DNA of 57,503 nucleotides from Anaerolineales bacterium (GTDB lineage: Bacteria > Chloroflexota > Anaerolineae > Anaerolineales > Anaerolineaceae), in contig JAGVAB010000028.1 in assembly GCA_020060485.1 (NCBI GenBank), positions 1 to 57,503 of the forward strand. Direction: 5' to 3'. The position numbers and the translations under genes were made by a program. Below the pieces are notes generated by a model. It worked only from the letters and a program-made list of their open reading frames with translations, was not told where the DNA came from and made no database searches. This document shows positions 23,335-30,356 of this stretch, one piece after another. The number at the start of each line of letters is the position of its first letter. Within the stretch, counting starts at the first letter, position 1.

Positions 23335-23949
23335 ATGACCTTTCCTCCGCCATTCTACCGCTGGCGCCCCCACCCCTGGCACGGACTCTCTGCCGGGCCC
23401 AACCCACCCCAGATCGTTCATGCCTATATCGAGATCACCCCTTTCGATTTGGTGAAATACGAAGTGGACAAAGAAACCGGCTATCTGCGAGTGGATCGCC
23501 CGCAGCGCACCTCTTCCCAACCCCCAACCCTGTATGGGTTCATCCCGCGTACCTACTGTGGCGACAACGTCAGCAAACTCTCGAAGAATGGCGACCGCAG
23601 TGACGGCGACCCGTTGGACATTTGCGTGGTCAGTGAACGTCCCATCAACCGTTCCGAAGTGATCCTCACCTCACGTGTGATCGGCGGCCTGCAAATGATC
23701 GACCGCGGTGAAGTTGACGACAAGATCATCGCCGTGCTGGTCAACGATAATTTTTGGGGAGACATTTGCTGTATTGATGAACTGCCACCCAACATGGTAA
23801 ACCGCATCCAGCACTATTTCAGCACCTATAAGAATCTGCCTGGCGCACCGGTACAAACCTCGATCGAAAAAGTCTATGGCGACAAGCATGCCATCAAGGT
23901 GGTCGAAGCAGCCATGCTGGATTATAAAAATTACTATGGCGGCGAATGA
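23335..23949 (+). CDS. ppa: Inorganic pyrophosphatase, family I
   Basis: 204 residues from the ATG at 23335, which has GAGGAG seven bases upstream; the frame stays open further 5' but that part is not homologous. Family I pyrophosphatase hydrolyses PPi to phosphate in the cytoplasm. Signatures: '[20 protein letters not shown]', '[12 protein letters not shown]' and the metal site '[12 protein letters not shown]', with further acidic residues in 'VNDNFWGD'. The C-terminal half has 'HYFSTYKNL' and '[14 protein letters not shown]', as in the plant/bacterial short forms. A strong terminator hairpin follows. Confidence 0.93.
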   Translation: MTFPPPFYRWRPHPWHGLSAGPNPPQIVHAYIEITPFDLVKYEVDKETGYLRVDRPQRTSSQPPTLYGFIPRTYCGDNVSKLSKNGDRSDGDPLDICVVSERPINRSEVILTSRVIGGLQMIDRGEVDDKIIAVLVNDNFWGDICCIDELPPNMVNRIQHYFSTYKNLPGAPVQTSIEKVYGDKHAIKVVEAAMLDYKNYYGGE

Positions 23950-23986
23950 AGCCTTGCCTGCTCAGTATGTGCAGATCTGATACAAG

Positions 23987-24016
23987 AATTCGGCCAAACC
24001 TGTGTTTGGCCGAATT
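23987..24016. terminator. Bidirectional terminator hairpin
   Basis: A perfect 13-bp stem AATTCGGCCAAAC/GTTTGGCCGAATT with a 4-base loop lies between the convergent pyrophosphatase gene and the zinc-ribbon gene at 24043. The arms are AT-ended, so both transcripts get short A/T flanks. Confidence 0.75.
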
Positions 24017-24042
24017 TAACATCCTGTCGGAATTACTTGCAG

Positions 24043-24414
24043 CTAATCATCAAAAAAACTTTCATCATCGTAGACATAACCGCGAATACGTTTGGGGCGC
24101 TGGGCGCGCTTGCCTGCCATGCGCACCGTATAGCGACCGTTGGGTTGCGGCTCCTCATCGAAGACATCAACATCCTCTTCCTCATCGCCTTCCAGCTTGG
24201 TTCTGAGTTCCAGACGCTTTGAACGCGCCTGTTTTTCCGGGTTCTCCCATTCGGCCGCAAATGGGTCCCCATCCGGTTTGATCTGAAGTGGATCAATAGA
24301 AGCCACTTCATACTGATGCTGGCATACCGGACACTTGATCAACTGACCTGTTTTCGGAGGTTTTTCGAATTGAATTCGTTCTTCACAAAACTTGCATGAA
24401 AGCGACTGCATCAT
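24043..24414 (-). CDS. LysW-like zinc-ribbon protein with charged C-terminal tail
   Basis: 123 residues. The N-terminal 45 residues form a zinc ribbon: 'SCKFCEERI' and 'IKCPVCQHQYEVASIDPLQI' give C-x2-C...C-x2-C followed by an aromatic-Glu-Val and an Asp-Pro-Leu, the layout of the LysW amino-group carrier. The rest is an acidic segment ('GDEEEDVDVFDEE') and a basic segment ('MAGKRAQRPKRIRGYVY') ending in 'ESFFDD'. LysW's terminal 'EDWGE', which carries the amino acid, is absent, so a carrier role is doubtful. It is one of four related proteins within 2.5 kb. Start is ATG 24414, with a second ATG next to it and a GGAG upstream. Confidence 0.65.
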   Translation of the reverse strand: MMQSLSCKFCEERIQFEKPPKTGQLIKCPVCQHQYEVASIDPLQIKPDGDPFAAEWENPEKQARSKRLELRTKLEGDEEEDVDVFDEEPQPNGRYTVRMAGKRAQRPKRIRGYVYDDESFFDD

Positions 24415-24581
24415 CTAAACTCCAGAGGAAAAACAACCAACATTAACTGTATTCGTAACCATTAACGCAATTCCACTCTGCAATTTCTTTCAATATACAA
24501 TATATCATAATGTTGTAAAATAACCAGCAGTTCAACCAACTCAAAACCAATAGGGAATTCGCAAGAGCAAGGAGAAAAAGG

Positions 24582-25271
24582 ATGCAAGCCCTATTATTCT
24601 CACCATATGCAGACGAAACCGCCATTCTCAGGCTTGTCATCCAGCAAGCCGGATTCACCGTCCGTTCCATAAAAGATCTGGCTCTGGCCATTGAAGAATG
24701 GCCAGAGAATCCCTCCGAACTGATCGTGATCACTTTGCCGGAATTCTCCGCCAACGACCTGCAAAAGATCCAGCAAATGCGCTCCCAAACCGGGGGATCC
24801 CTGGTTGTCATCGCCGACCAGCTCACCGAAAGCCACCAGATCGAGCTCTTCGAAGCCGGAGCCGACCTGCTCATCAACCGGCCTTACAGTGCCCGCTTGC
24901 TTCTGGCCCAGATCCGCGCCACCCTGCGCCGCACGGCTGGCATGCCATTCTTCAGCCTGCCCACCCTCAGCCAGTCCGGTGTGATCCTCGATCCTGCCTC
25001 CCGCACCGTGCAAATCCATGCCAACGAGGCCAAACACCTTACCCAACTGGAGTTCCGCCTGCTCTACACCTTGATGACCCATGCCGGACAGATCATCCCC
25101 ATTGACACCATCGTGGAATACGTGTGGGGCTACACCGGTGATGGCAGCCGTGAACTGGTTCGCGGTCTGGTGAAAAGATTGCGCACCAAGGTGGAACTGA
25201 ACCCCAAAGAACCATACTATATCCGCACTGCTCCGGGTGTGGGTTATTTCTTCAACCGCTTCGAGGATTAA
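24582..25271 (+). CDS. OmpR-type response regulator with degenerate receiver
   Basis: 229 residues: a receiver-like N-terminal domain and a C-terminal winged helix. The DNA-binding domain is complete ('EAKHLTQLEFRLLYTLM', 'VEYVWGYTGDGSRELVRGLV', 'RTAPGVGYFF'). In the receiver, the phosphate-accepting Asp is missing: 'SELIVITLPEFSAND' has Thr where the family has Asp in 'LxLPxxxG', and the N-terminal acidic pair is also lost. It therefore probably works without phosphorylation. No kinase gene is adjacent. It is surrounded by four LysW-like zinc-ribbon genes, two of which lie on the other strand close downstream, separated by a strong hairpin. Regulated genes are unknown. Confidence 0.85.
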   Translation: MQALLFSPYADETAILRLVIQQAGFTVRSIKDLALAIEEWPENPSELIVITLPEFSANDLQKIQQMRSQTGGSLVVIADQLTESHQIELFEAGADLLINRPYSARLLLAQIRATLRRTAGMPFFSLPTLSQSGVILDPASRTVQIHANEAKHLTQLEFRLLYTLMTHAGQIIPIDTIVEYVWGYTGDGSRELVRGLVKRLRTKVELNPKEPYYIRTAPGVGYFFNRFED

Positions 25272-25304
25272 CAAACTCCGCCTTTCCAATGCGATCCATT
25301 TAAC

Positions 25305-25357
25305 CCAATCAGGTAATCAGCCCGCTTGCCACGGCAAGAAGCTGATTACCTGATTGG
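25305..25357. terminator. Long terminator hairpin between convergent genes
   Basis: A perfect 17-bp stem (CCAATCAGGTAATCAGC at 25305-25321 with its complement at 25341-25357) encloses a second 6-bp stem CTTGCC/GGCAAG. It lies between the response regulator (plus) and the zinc-ribbon gene at 25415 (minus), and can serve both strands. Confidence 0.75.
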
Positions 25358-25414
25358 TTCCGCTGCGAAATCCGAGCATCAATATTTTTTACCACCACAC
25401 AGGGAGAAGAAGAT

Positions 25415-25606
25415 TCAATCTTCCTGGGCAACGGCAGAACTGCCATCGGTCCGATAATCAGGCACAGGATAGCATATTTCTGGCGGGTCAATCTCGATCA
25501 CCACAAACGACTGCTGGCAACTGGCACAATAGACTGTCGCAAAGAGCCGCGGACGCTGCCCCAAATCGATCTCTGCGCCACAAGACAAACAGCCCACAAC
25601 ACACAT
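25415..25606 (-). CDS. Small LysW-like zinc-ribbon protein
   Basis: 63 residues. 'GCLSCGAEIDLG' and 'VYCASCQQSFVVIEIDPPEI' supply two C-x2-C pairs followed by the aromatic-x-Val strand and the Asp-Pro found in the neighbouring proteins. The C-terminal tail is short and ends in 'AVAQED'. It lies 36 bases after the stop of the related gene at 25643, on the same strand, so the two are probably co-transcribed. No function is known; the fold suggests a metal-bound scaffold or carrier. Confidence 0.6.
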   Translation of the reverse strand: MCVVGCLSCGAEIDLGQRPRLFATVYCASCQQSFVVIEIDPPEICYPVPDYRTDGSSAVAQED

Positions 25607-25642
25607 CTCACAAGCCTCAACAGCAATAAACCTTGTTAACCT

Positions 25643-25903
25643 TTACCAACGATCGTCTTCATCGTCATCATCGTCGTCATCGTCATCATAATCGTCCAGA
25701 TAATCCTCATCCTCATCAGCATCAAGATCATCATCCTCGTAATCAAAATCTTCCGAGCCAAATGCAAAACCCAACTCAATTGGATTTACGTCCATAATTT
25801 CAAATTCCGCACCGCAGAAATTACAAAATACATACTGCCCAACTTCTGCCTTCGAGCCAATATCAATCTTCGAGTCGCAGGATAAACAACGGGCGGTCTT
25901 CAT
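25643..25903 (-). CDS. LysW-like zinc-ribbon protein with poly-Asp tail
   Basis: 86 residues. The ribbon is well formed: 'RCLSCDSKIDIGSKAEVGQ' then 'FCNFCGAEFEIMDVNPIELG', the closest of the four to LysW, including the 'EVGQ' turn and 'NPIEL'. After it comes a run of about 38 residues that are nearly all Asp and Glu, ending in 'EDDRW'. LysW also ends in an acidic tail with Trp ('EDWGE'), but there the terminal Glu carries the amino acid. The tail is encoded by a repetitive GAT/GAC stretch. A GAGCAATAAATC leader with weak ribosome site precedes the ATG. Confidence 0.65.
   Translation of the reverse strand: MKTARCLSCDSKIDIGSKAEVGQYVFCNFCGAEFEIMDVNPIELGFAFGSEDFDYEDDDLDADEDEDYLDDYDDDDDDDDDEDDRW
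25646..25750 (-). repeat. Low-complexity GAY trinucleotide tract in the zinc-ribbon gene
   Basis: On the minus strand this segment consists mostly of GAT, GAC and GAG codons coding for the acidic tail. Such tracts expand and contract by slippage in steps of three, so tail length may vary between strains. Confidence 0.7.
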
Positions 25904-26295
25904 GATTTATTGCTCCTTGAACACCAAGACTTTAATTTGAGTTTCATGCCTGAAACTTCATGCAAATTGTAGAAGTAAGCTGTGTTAAAACCATGTAAAT
26001 CGTATTTATTTTCTATGCAAACAACCCTATAATAATACCAAATTTTGAACAATCTGCTCGTTTTCTGGATTCTCCCCACCAGAAAGCCAGACCCTTTGTC
26101 CGGCAATTCCTGCTGCCAACCACAACTGTGCAAAAAGTGGCATATCTTCCAGTTGTTTTCACACCTTTGACACCACAATACAACCTGCATTGCATGCCAT
26201 TCCGGTAAACTCAATCCTGGTTTGCCGCCGGAATAGAGACCGGAAGACCGTTCTCATGGGCGGCTTTTTCATATATTGTAAAGGATGAAAGTGGA
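25904..26295. other. 392-base gap between divergent zinc-ribbon genes
   Basis: The segment is AT-richer than its surroundings. It contains a minus-strand open frame (about 26214 to 25900, opening at TTG or an internal ATG) that contains 'CQRCENNWKICHF' and whose TGA overlaps the ATG of the next gene, but it has no ribosome site that I trust and no recognisable family. I treat it as the shared upstream region of the two divergent genes; it must hold their promoters. Confidence 0.4.
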
Positions 26296-26508
26296 ATGCT
26301 GAAATCAAAATGCCCGGCCTGCCAGAAGGAGATCACACTCCGAGGAGAACCGATTCTTGGGCAAAGAGGGAACTGCGCAGCGTGCCAGGCCGCGTTCGAA
26401 GTCGTCTGGCTTTTCCCCCTTGAATTGGATGGTCTGGCCGAAGCCGAATCCTGTATCCCGGACAATGACCCTGAGCAGAAAAACATTTCCCTTCGCAAGC
26501 GGGAATAA
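26296..26508 (+). CDS. Small LysW-like zinc-ribbon protein
   Basis: 70 residues. 'KCPACQKEITLRGEPILGQ' and 'NCAACQAAFEVVWLFPLELD' reproduce the same C-x2-C...C-x2-C-x3-F-E-V-V...P-L-E-L pattern as LysW and as the three minus-strand neighbours. The tail has a few acidic residues, then a basic end 'SLRKRE'. AAAGGA upstream of the ATG could be its ribosome site. The membrane protein gene starts 27 bases downstream on the same strand, so the two are probably one transcript. Confidence 0.65.
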   Translation: MLKSKCPACQKEITLRGEPILGQRGNCAACQAAFEVVWLFPLELDGLAEAESCIPDNDPEQKNISLRKRE

Positions 26509-26535
26509 TTCACAAGGAATAAAGGTAGTGCATCA

Positions 26536-27075
26536 ATGAACAACACTGTTACTTATCTGATGGTCTTCATCATGCTGGCATTTATCAATATCATGGACAC
26601 GGTGCGCATGTTGTTTGTCATGCGCGGCAAGAAATTCTTCGCCGGCATGATCGGCGGCTTGAATTCAGCCATCTATATTCTGGCGGTCAGCTCGGTTTTG
26701 ACCGGGCAAATGAACATCTGGAAAGTCGTCAGCTATGGGGGCGGAGTTGCTGCGGGCATCGTGCTTGGCATCCTGGTTGAAAAGCATCTGGCAATTGGTT
26801 TTCACATGCTGCAAATCTATTCCAGGAACTTTGGGTTTGAGATCGCCTCTGCCCTGCACGGCAATGGACACGCCGCCACACTTTCCTGTGCCATGGGCAT
26901 GGCCGGGGAAGTGTGCGTAATCAATTGTGCTGCTGCCCGCAAGGACATTCCGCAGATTCAGGCCATCATCGAGAAGATCGACCCGGCGGCCTTCATCACT
27001 ACCGAAGAAGTGACACCCCTGCGGCATGGATATTTTCGTCCCAAATTGCGCCGCCAACGGAGCATTTCCATCTGA
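26536..27075 (+). CDS. UPF0316/DUF5698 family membrane protein
   Basis: 179 residues. Three N-terminal helices ('VTYLMVFIMLAFINIMDTVR', 'FFAGMIGGLNSAIYILAVSS', 'YGGGVAAGIVLGILVE') match the DUF5698 module, and a C-terminal cytosolic domain of about 80 residues follows ('HAATLSCAMGMAGEVCVINC', 'IEKIDPAAFITTEEVTPL'), similar to DUF2179. The function of UPF0316 proteins is not established. The gene ends just before a very good terminator. Confidence 0.8.
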   Translation: MNNTVTYLMVFIMLAFINIMDTVRMLFVMRGKKFFAGMIGGLNSAIYILAVSSVLTGQMNIWKVVSYGGGVAAGIVLGILVEKHLAIGFHMLQIYSRNFGFEIASALHGNGHAATLSCAMGMAGEVCVINCAAARKDIPQIQAIIEKIDPAAFITTEEVTPLRHGYFRPKLRRQRSISI

Positions 27076-27082
27076 AAGCCAG

Positions 27083-27116
27083 CCTCCGTCACGGCTCACC
27101 GTGGCGGAGGTTTTTT
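27083..27116 (+). terminator. Intrinsic terminator
   Basis: A 12-bp GC-rich stem with one T-G wobble (27083-27094 with 27099-27110) and a 4-base loop is followed directly by six T residues. It closes the zinc-ribbon/UPF0316 transcript. Confidence 0.92.
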
Positions 27117-27132
27117 AGGTCTTTGGGAACAA

Positions 27133-27189
27133 CCGTGAAGTATGGTAGACATGGGGGTGTTAACACCCCACCCAACTGCTTTTTCACGG
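27133..27189. promoter_or_regulatory. Nested palindrome upstream of ppk2
   Basis: A perfect 16-base palindrome, GGGGTGTTAACACCCC (27154-27169), sits inside a wider inverted repeat, CCGTGAA (27133-27139) with TTCACGG (27183-27189). It lies about 95 bases upstream of the ppk2 -10 box and could bind a dimeric regulator or extrude as a cruciform. Confidence 0.45.
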
Positions 27190-27259
27190 CAATTCCCAGA
27201 GAGCCCGTTTTTTCAGACCACGTCTGCCCCAGCGAGTGTGGCACCTCAAAATTTCGCTA

Positions 27260-27268
27260 TGCTATAAT
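27260..27268 (+). promoter_or_regulatory. Extended -10 promoter of ppk2
   Basis: TGCTATAAT is a perfect extended -10 element, about 40 bases before the ATG. I see no good -35 box at 17 bases. A GGGAGG ribosome site follows at 27291-27296. Confidence 0.55.
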
Positions 27269-27306
27269 CAAAACACACACGCTTTTAGAAAGGGAGGCAG
27301 TCTATT

Positions 27307-28110
27307 ATGGAACGGCATCTCGTCAAACCAAACAAATCATTTAAGTTGAAAGATATCGCCGCAGATGACAAAAGCGGCTTTGACGGCAGCAAACAGGAAT
27401 CCAGGGAACTCTTGCTGGAACTCAACAAAGAACTGGAAGCCTTGCAGGAATTGCTCTTTGCCGAGGGCAAGCACAAACTGCTGGTTATTCTGCAAGGTAT
27501 GGACGCCAGCGGCAAAGATGGTGTCATCCGCCACGTTTTCGAAGGGGTCAATCCGCAGGGCGTATCAGTGGCCGGCTTCAAGGTGCCAACCGAAGAAGAA
27601 CTTGCCCATGATTACTTGTGGCGCATTCACAAGCAAACCCCGCGCAGCGGCCAGATCGTGATCTTCAACCGCAGCCATTATGAAGACGTGCTGGTGGTGC
27701 GCGTCAAAAAACTCGTGCCGCCAGAAGTCTGGAAGAAGCGCTATGACCAGATCAATGCCTTTGAACGTCTGCTGGTTGAAGAAGGCACCACCATCCTCAA
27801 ATTCTTCCTGCACATCAGCCCCGAAGAACAGAAAGCGCGCCTGCAGGAACGCCTGGACAACCCCGAGAAACACTGGAAGTTCAACCCCGGCGACCTGAAA
27901 GACCGCGCCCTGTGGAATGATTTCCAGCAAGCCTACCAGGATGTGCTCACCAAAACCAGCACCGAATGGGCGCCCTGGTATGTGATCCCCGCAGACCGCA
28001 AATGGTATCGCAACCTGATCATTGCCCGGGTAATGGTGGACACGCTCAAAGGATTAAACATGAGTTATCCCAATCACGAGGATGAATTAAAAGACATTGT
28101 CATTGAGTAG
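27307..28110 (+). CDS. ppk2: Polyphosphate kinase 2 family protein
   Basis: 267 residues, the normal size of a one-domain PPK2, which moves phosphate between polyphosphate and nucleotides. The Walker A loop is 'GMDASGKDG' (64-72), the Walker B region and lid are 'IVIFNRSHYEDVLVVRV', and 'NAFERLLVEEGTTILKFFLH' and 'WAPWYVIPADRKWYRNL' complete the family profile. The sequence style is that of the PPK2 forms that phosphorylate AMP or ADP; class cannot be fixed by eye. It lies downstream of its own promoter and palindrome. With the pyrophosphatase at 23335 it forms part of the phosphate economy. Confidence 0.92.
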   Translation: MERHLVKPNKSFKLKDIAADDKSGFDGSKQESRELLLELNKELEALQELLFAEGKHKLLVILQGMDASGKDGVIRHVFEGVNPQGVSVAGFKVPTEEELAHDYLWRIHKQTPRSGQIVIFNRSHYEDVLVVRVKKLVPPEVWKKRYDQINAFERLLVEEGTTILKFFLHISPEEQKARLQERLDNPEKHWKFNPGDLKDRALWNDFQQAYQDVLTKTSTEWAPWYVIPADRKWYRNLIIARVMVDTLKGLNMSYPNHEDELKDIVIE

Positions 28111-28158
28111 CAGCCAGGAATAAGGAAAGCTGTTTCAAAATTTCAGATGATTTGTGAA

Positions 28159-28187
28159 TTGACTTTTTAGCCGCCAGGGTCTACACT
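28159..28187 (+). promoter_or_regulatory. Promoter of the ComM-like gene, likely leaderless
   Basis: TTGACT (28159-28164) and TACACT (28182-28187) are exactly 17 bases apart. The ATG at 28194 begins 7 bases after the -10 box, where transcription should start, and no ribosome site is present. The message is therefore probably leaderless. Confidence 0.6.
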
Positions 28188-28193
28188 AAACCC

Positions 28194-29732
28194 ATGCTTG
28201 CCCGCGTGTTTGCCTGTGCTTTGGTTGGCCTCGAGGGGGTCATTGTGGAGGTGGAAGTCGACACCGCCAATGGCCTGCCTCAGATGGTGATCGTTGGCCT
28301 GCCAGACGCGGCTGTACAGGAAAGCCGCGAACGGGTGCAAACGGCCATCAAAAATGCCGGACTGGTCTACCCCCGCAAAAAAGTGACCGTCAATCTGGCC
28401 CCCGCAGCCGTGCGCAAGGAAGGCCCTTCCTACGACCTGCCCATTGCCATTGGCGTCTTGATTGCGACCGAGCAAATTGCACCAGAAGTTTTCAACGACA
28501 GTCTGATCATCGGCGAACTTTCGCTGGATGGAAAAGTGCGCCATGTGAGCGGCATCCTGCCAATGGCCGCCCTGGCCCGCCAGGAAGGCTTCCAGCGGGT
28601 GATCGTCCCCCAGGATGATGCCCGCGAGGCTGCCCTGATCCCCGGTCTGGAAGTGTTGCCCGTTCCCTCGCTGGAAGCTCTCTTCGCTCACGCCACTGGC
28701 GGCGCGCCACTGCCCGGCCAGCCTGCCATCCAGGTGGATGACCTGACCCCCACCGTCCAGACCGACTTTCAGGAGATCAAAGGCCAGGAACACGTCAAAC
28801 GCGCCCTGGAAGTGGCCGCAGCCGGCGGCCACAATGTGCTCATGATCGGACCGCCCGGCGCCGGAAAGACCCTGCTGGCCCGCGCCCTGCCAGCCATCAT
28901 GCCGCGCATGAGCATTGATGAAGCCCTTGACGTGACCCGCATCTACTCGGTTGCTGACCAACTCCCGGCCGATGTGCCCCTCATCCGCACCCGTCCCTTT
29001 CGCGCTCCCCACCACACCATCTCGCATGCCGGGCTGGTGGGCGGCGGCAACTGGCCGCGGCCGGGAGAGGTCTCGCTGGCCCACCGCGGTGTACTTTTCC
29101 TGGACGAACTGCCAGAGTTCGGCCATCGCGTGCTGGAAGTTCTGCGCCAGCCGATCGAAGACAAACTGGTAACCATCAGCCGTGCCCAGGGTTCGCTCAC
29201 CTTTCCGGCCAATTTCATGCTGGTAGCTGCCATGAATCCCTGCCAGTGCGGCTATTATGGCGATCCCCTCAAACCCTGCACCTGCTCCCCCTCACAGGTC
29301 ACCTCTTATCAAAAACGGATTTCCGGCCCGCTGCTGGATCGCATTGACATTCACATCCAGGTGCCGCGGGTGGATTACCAGAAATTGAGCAGCGACCGTC
29401 TGGGCGAAACATCCAGTGTGGTGCAAGCCCGGGTGGAAGCCGCCCGCCAGCGCCAGCGCCTGCGCTTCCTCGGCGATGGCCTGCCCTTTGCCGACCTGGT
29501 GCATTGCAATGCTGACATGCGCCCGGCCGAGATCCGCACCTTCTGCGACCTGGACACCGCCGGGCAAAACCTGATGCGCACGGCCATGAGCCAGCTTCAA
29601 CTTTCTGCCCGCGCTTACCATCGTGTCCTCAAACTTGCCCGCACAATCGCCGATCTGGCTGGCAGCGAAACCATTGCCCCCAATCACCTGGCTGAGGCGC
29701 TGCAATATCGCCCGCGGTTGGAAATGATCTGA
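28194..29732 (+). CDS. comM: YifB/ComM family Mg-chelatase-like AAA+ ATPase
   Basis: 512 residues. The N-terminal ChlI-like domain ('GLEGVIVEVEVDTANGLPQM', 'VIVGLPDAAVQESRERV') is followed by the AAA+ core with Walker A 'IGPPGAGKTLLARALPA', Walker B 'GVLFLDELPEF', and the zinc-like segment 'CQCGYYGDPLKPCTCSP'. The C-terminal domain ends in 'SARAYHRVLKLARTIADLAG'. ComM is a hexameric helicase that drives branch migration during natural transformation and its orthologues are widespread also in non-competent bacteria. The predicted promoter places the ATG at the transcript start. Confidence 0.93.
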   Translation: MLARVFACALVGLEGVIVEVEVDTANGLPQMVIVGLPDAAVQESRERVQTAIKNAGLVYPRKKVTVNLAPAAVRKEGPSYDLPIAIGVLIATEQIAPEVFNDSLIIGELSLDGKVRHVSGILPMAALARQEGFQRVIVPQDDAREAALIPGLEVLPVPSLEALFAHATGGAPLPGQPAIQVDDLTPTVQTDFQEIKGQEHVKRALEVAAAGGHNVLMIGPPGAGKTLLARALPAIMPRMSIDEALDVTRIYSVADQLPADVPLIRTRPFRAPHHTISHAGLVGGGNWPRPGEVSLAHRGVLFLDELPEFGHRVLEVLRQPIEDKLVTISRAQGSLTFPANFMLVAAMNPCQCGYYGDPLKPCTCSPSQVTSYQKRISGPLLDRIDIHIQVPRVDYQKLSSDRLGETSSVVQARVEAARQRQRLRFLGDGLPFADLVHCNADMRPAEIRTFCDLDTAGQNLMRTAMSQLQLSARAYHRVLKLARTIADLAGSETIAPNHLAEALQYRPRLEMI

Positions 29733-29792
29733 TTTGACCCTGCGGTCAATATTCCCGCCATAGACAACCATCCCGCACCTGGAAGCACCGCA

Positions 29793-30230
29793 ATGAGCGC
29801 ATACATTGTCCCGCCAGAAATCCAGACCAAAGCTATTCGCAGCCTCAGCCGGGGCGTCTCACGCGAAGATGTGATCCTGTCTGTCTGTGAACGCACCCGC
29901 CTGGACTGGCCCGCAGCAGAAGCCTATATCAATGATCTGGAAGCCGAGCATGGCTTTGAGATCGAAAAACGCAGCACCCCCATACTGACCGCGTTAGGCG
30001 GGCTGATCGCCCTGGCTGGCCTGGCACTACTTTCCCTGGCTATGGCTGGCATTTTCATAGGCCTGCAAACCATCTTTGGTGCCAGCCGCAGCAATGATCT
30101 GCTCGACTCTGCCTCCTTTCTGGCAGCAGGCGGCATGGAATTGATCCGCTCTGTTGCCCTCCTACCCCTGGCGCTGGGAATGCTCATCGGCGGCGGCATG
30201 GGCATTTACCGCAGAATCGTGCCAGAATAG
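29793..30230 (+). CDS. Uncharacterised membrane protein with N-terminal helical domain
   Basis: 145 residues. The first 60 ('REDVILSVCERTRLDWPAAE', 'AYINDLEAEHGFEIEKR') form a soluble helical region, followed by two hydrophobic helices ('LTALGGLIALAGLALLSLAM' and 'SVALLPLALGMLIGGGMGIY') around a polar loop. I do not recognise a named family. It lies 60 bases after comM on the same strand and may share its transcript. The short basic C-terminus would be cytoplasmic. Confidence 0.6.
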   Translation: MSAYIVPPEIQTKAIRSLSRGVSREDVILSVCERTRLDWPAAEAYINDLEAEHGFEIEKRSTPILTALGGLIALAGLALLSLAMAGIFIGLQTIFGASRSNDLLDSASFLAAGGMELIRSVALLPLALGMLIGGGMGIYRRIVPE

Positions 30231-30273
30231 CCATTCTCATCAGGAATTAACAAATCCGTAAGGTTTGTGGAAA

Positions 30274-30316
30274 ATACCAATTTGGTTTATCATATACAAC
30301 CAAACTCAGGTATACT
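30274..30316 (+). promoter_or_regulatory. Promoter-like region with interrupted inverted repeat before the sensor kinase
   Basis: ATACC (30274-30278) plus TTTGGTT (30281-30287) mirror AACCAAA (30298-30304) plus GGTAT (30309-30313). TATACT at 30311-30316 could be a -10 box, with a poor TTATCA about 18 bases upstream. If real, the kinase starts at 30357 and not at the upstream GTG at 30267. Confidence 0.4.
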
Positions 30317-30356
30317 TAATATTATCCACTTATTATTCTTTAATGATGCGCCAGAT

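Noticed and set aside
25900..26214. A minus-strand frame with a C-x2-C pair whose stop overlaps the start of the poly-Asp zinc-ribbon gene.
   Set aside because: AT-rich, atypical residue use, no clear ribosome site and no match to the LysW-like pattern; left as possible remnant.
28167..29126. A minus-strand frame of 319 codons opposite comM.
   Set aside because: Shadow of a conserved AAA+ gene, His/Gly-rich translation without homology.
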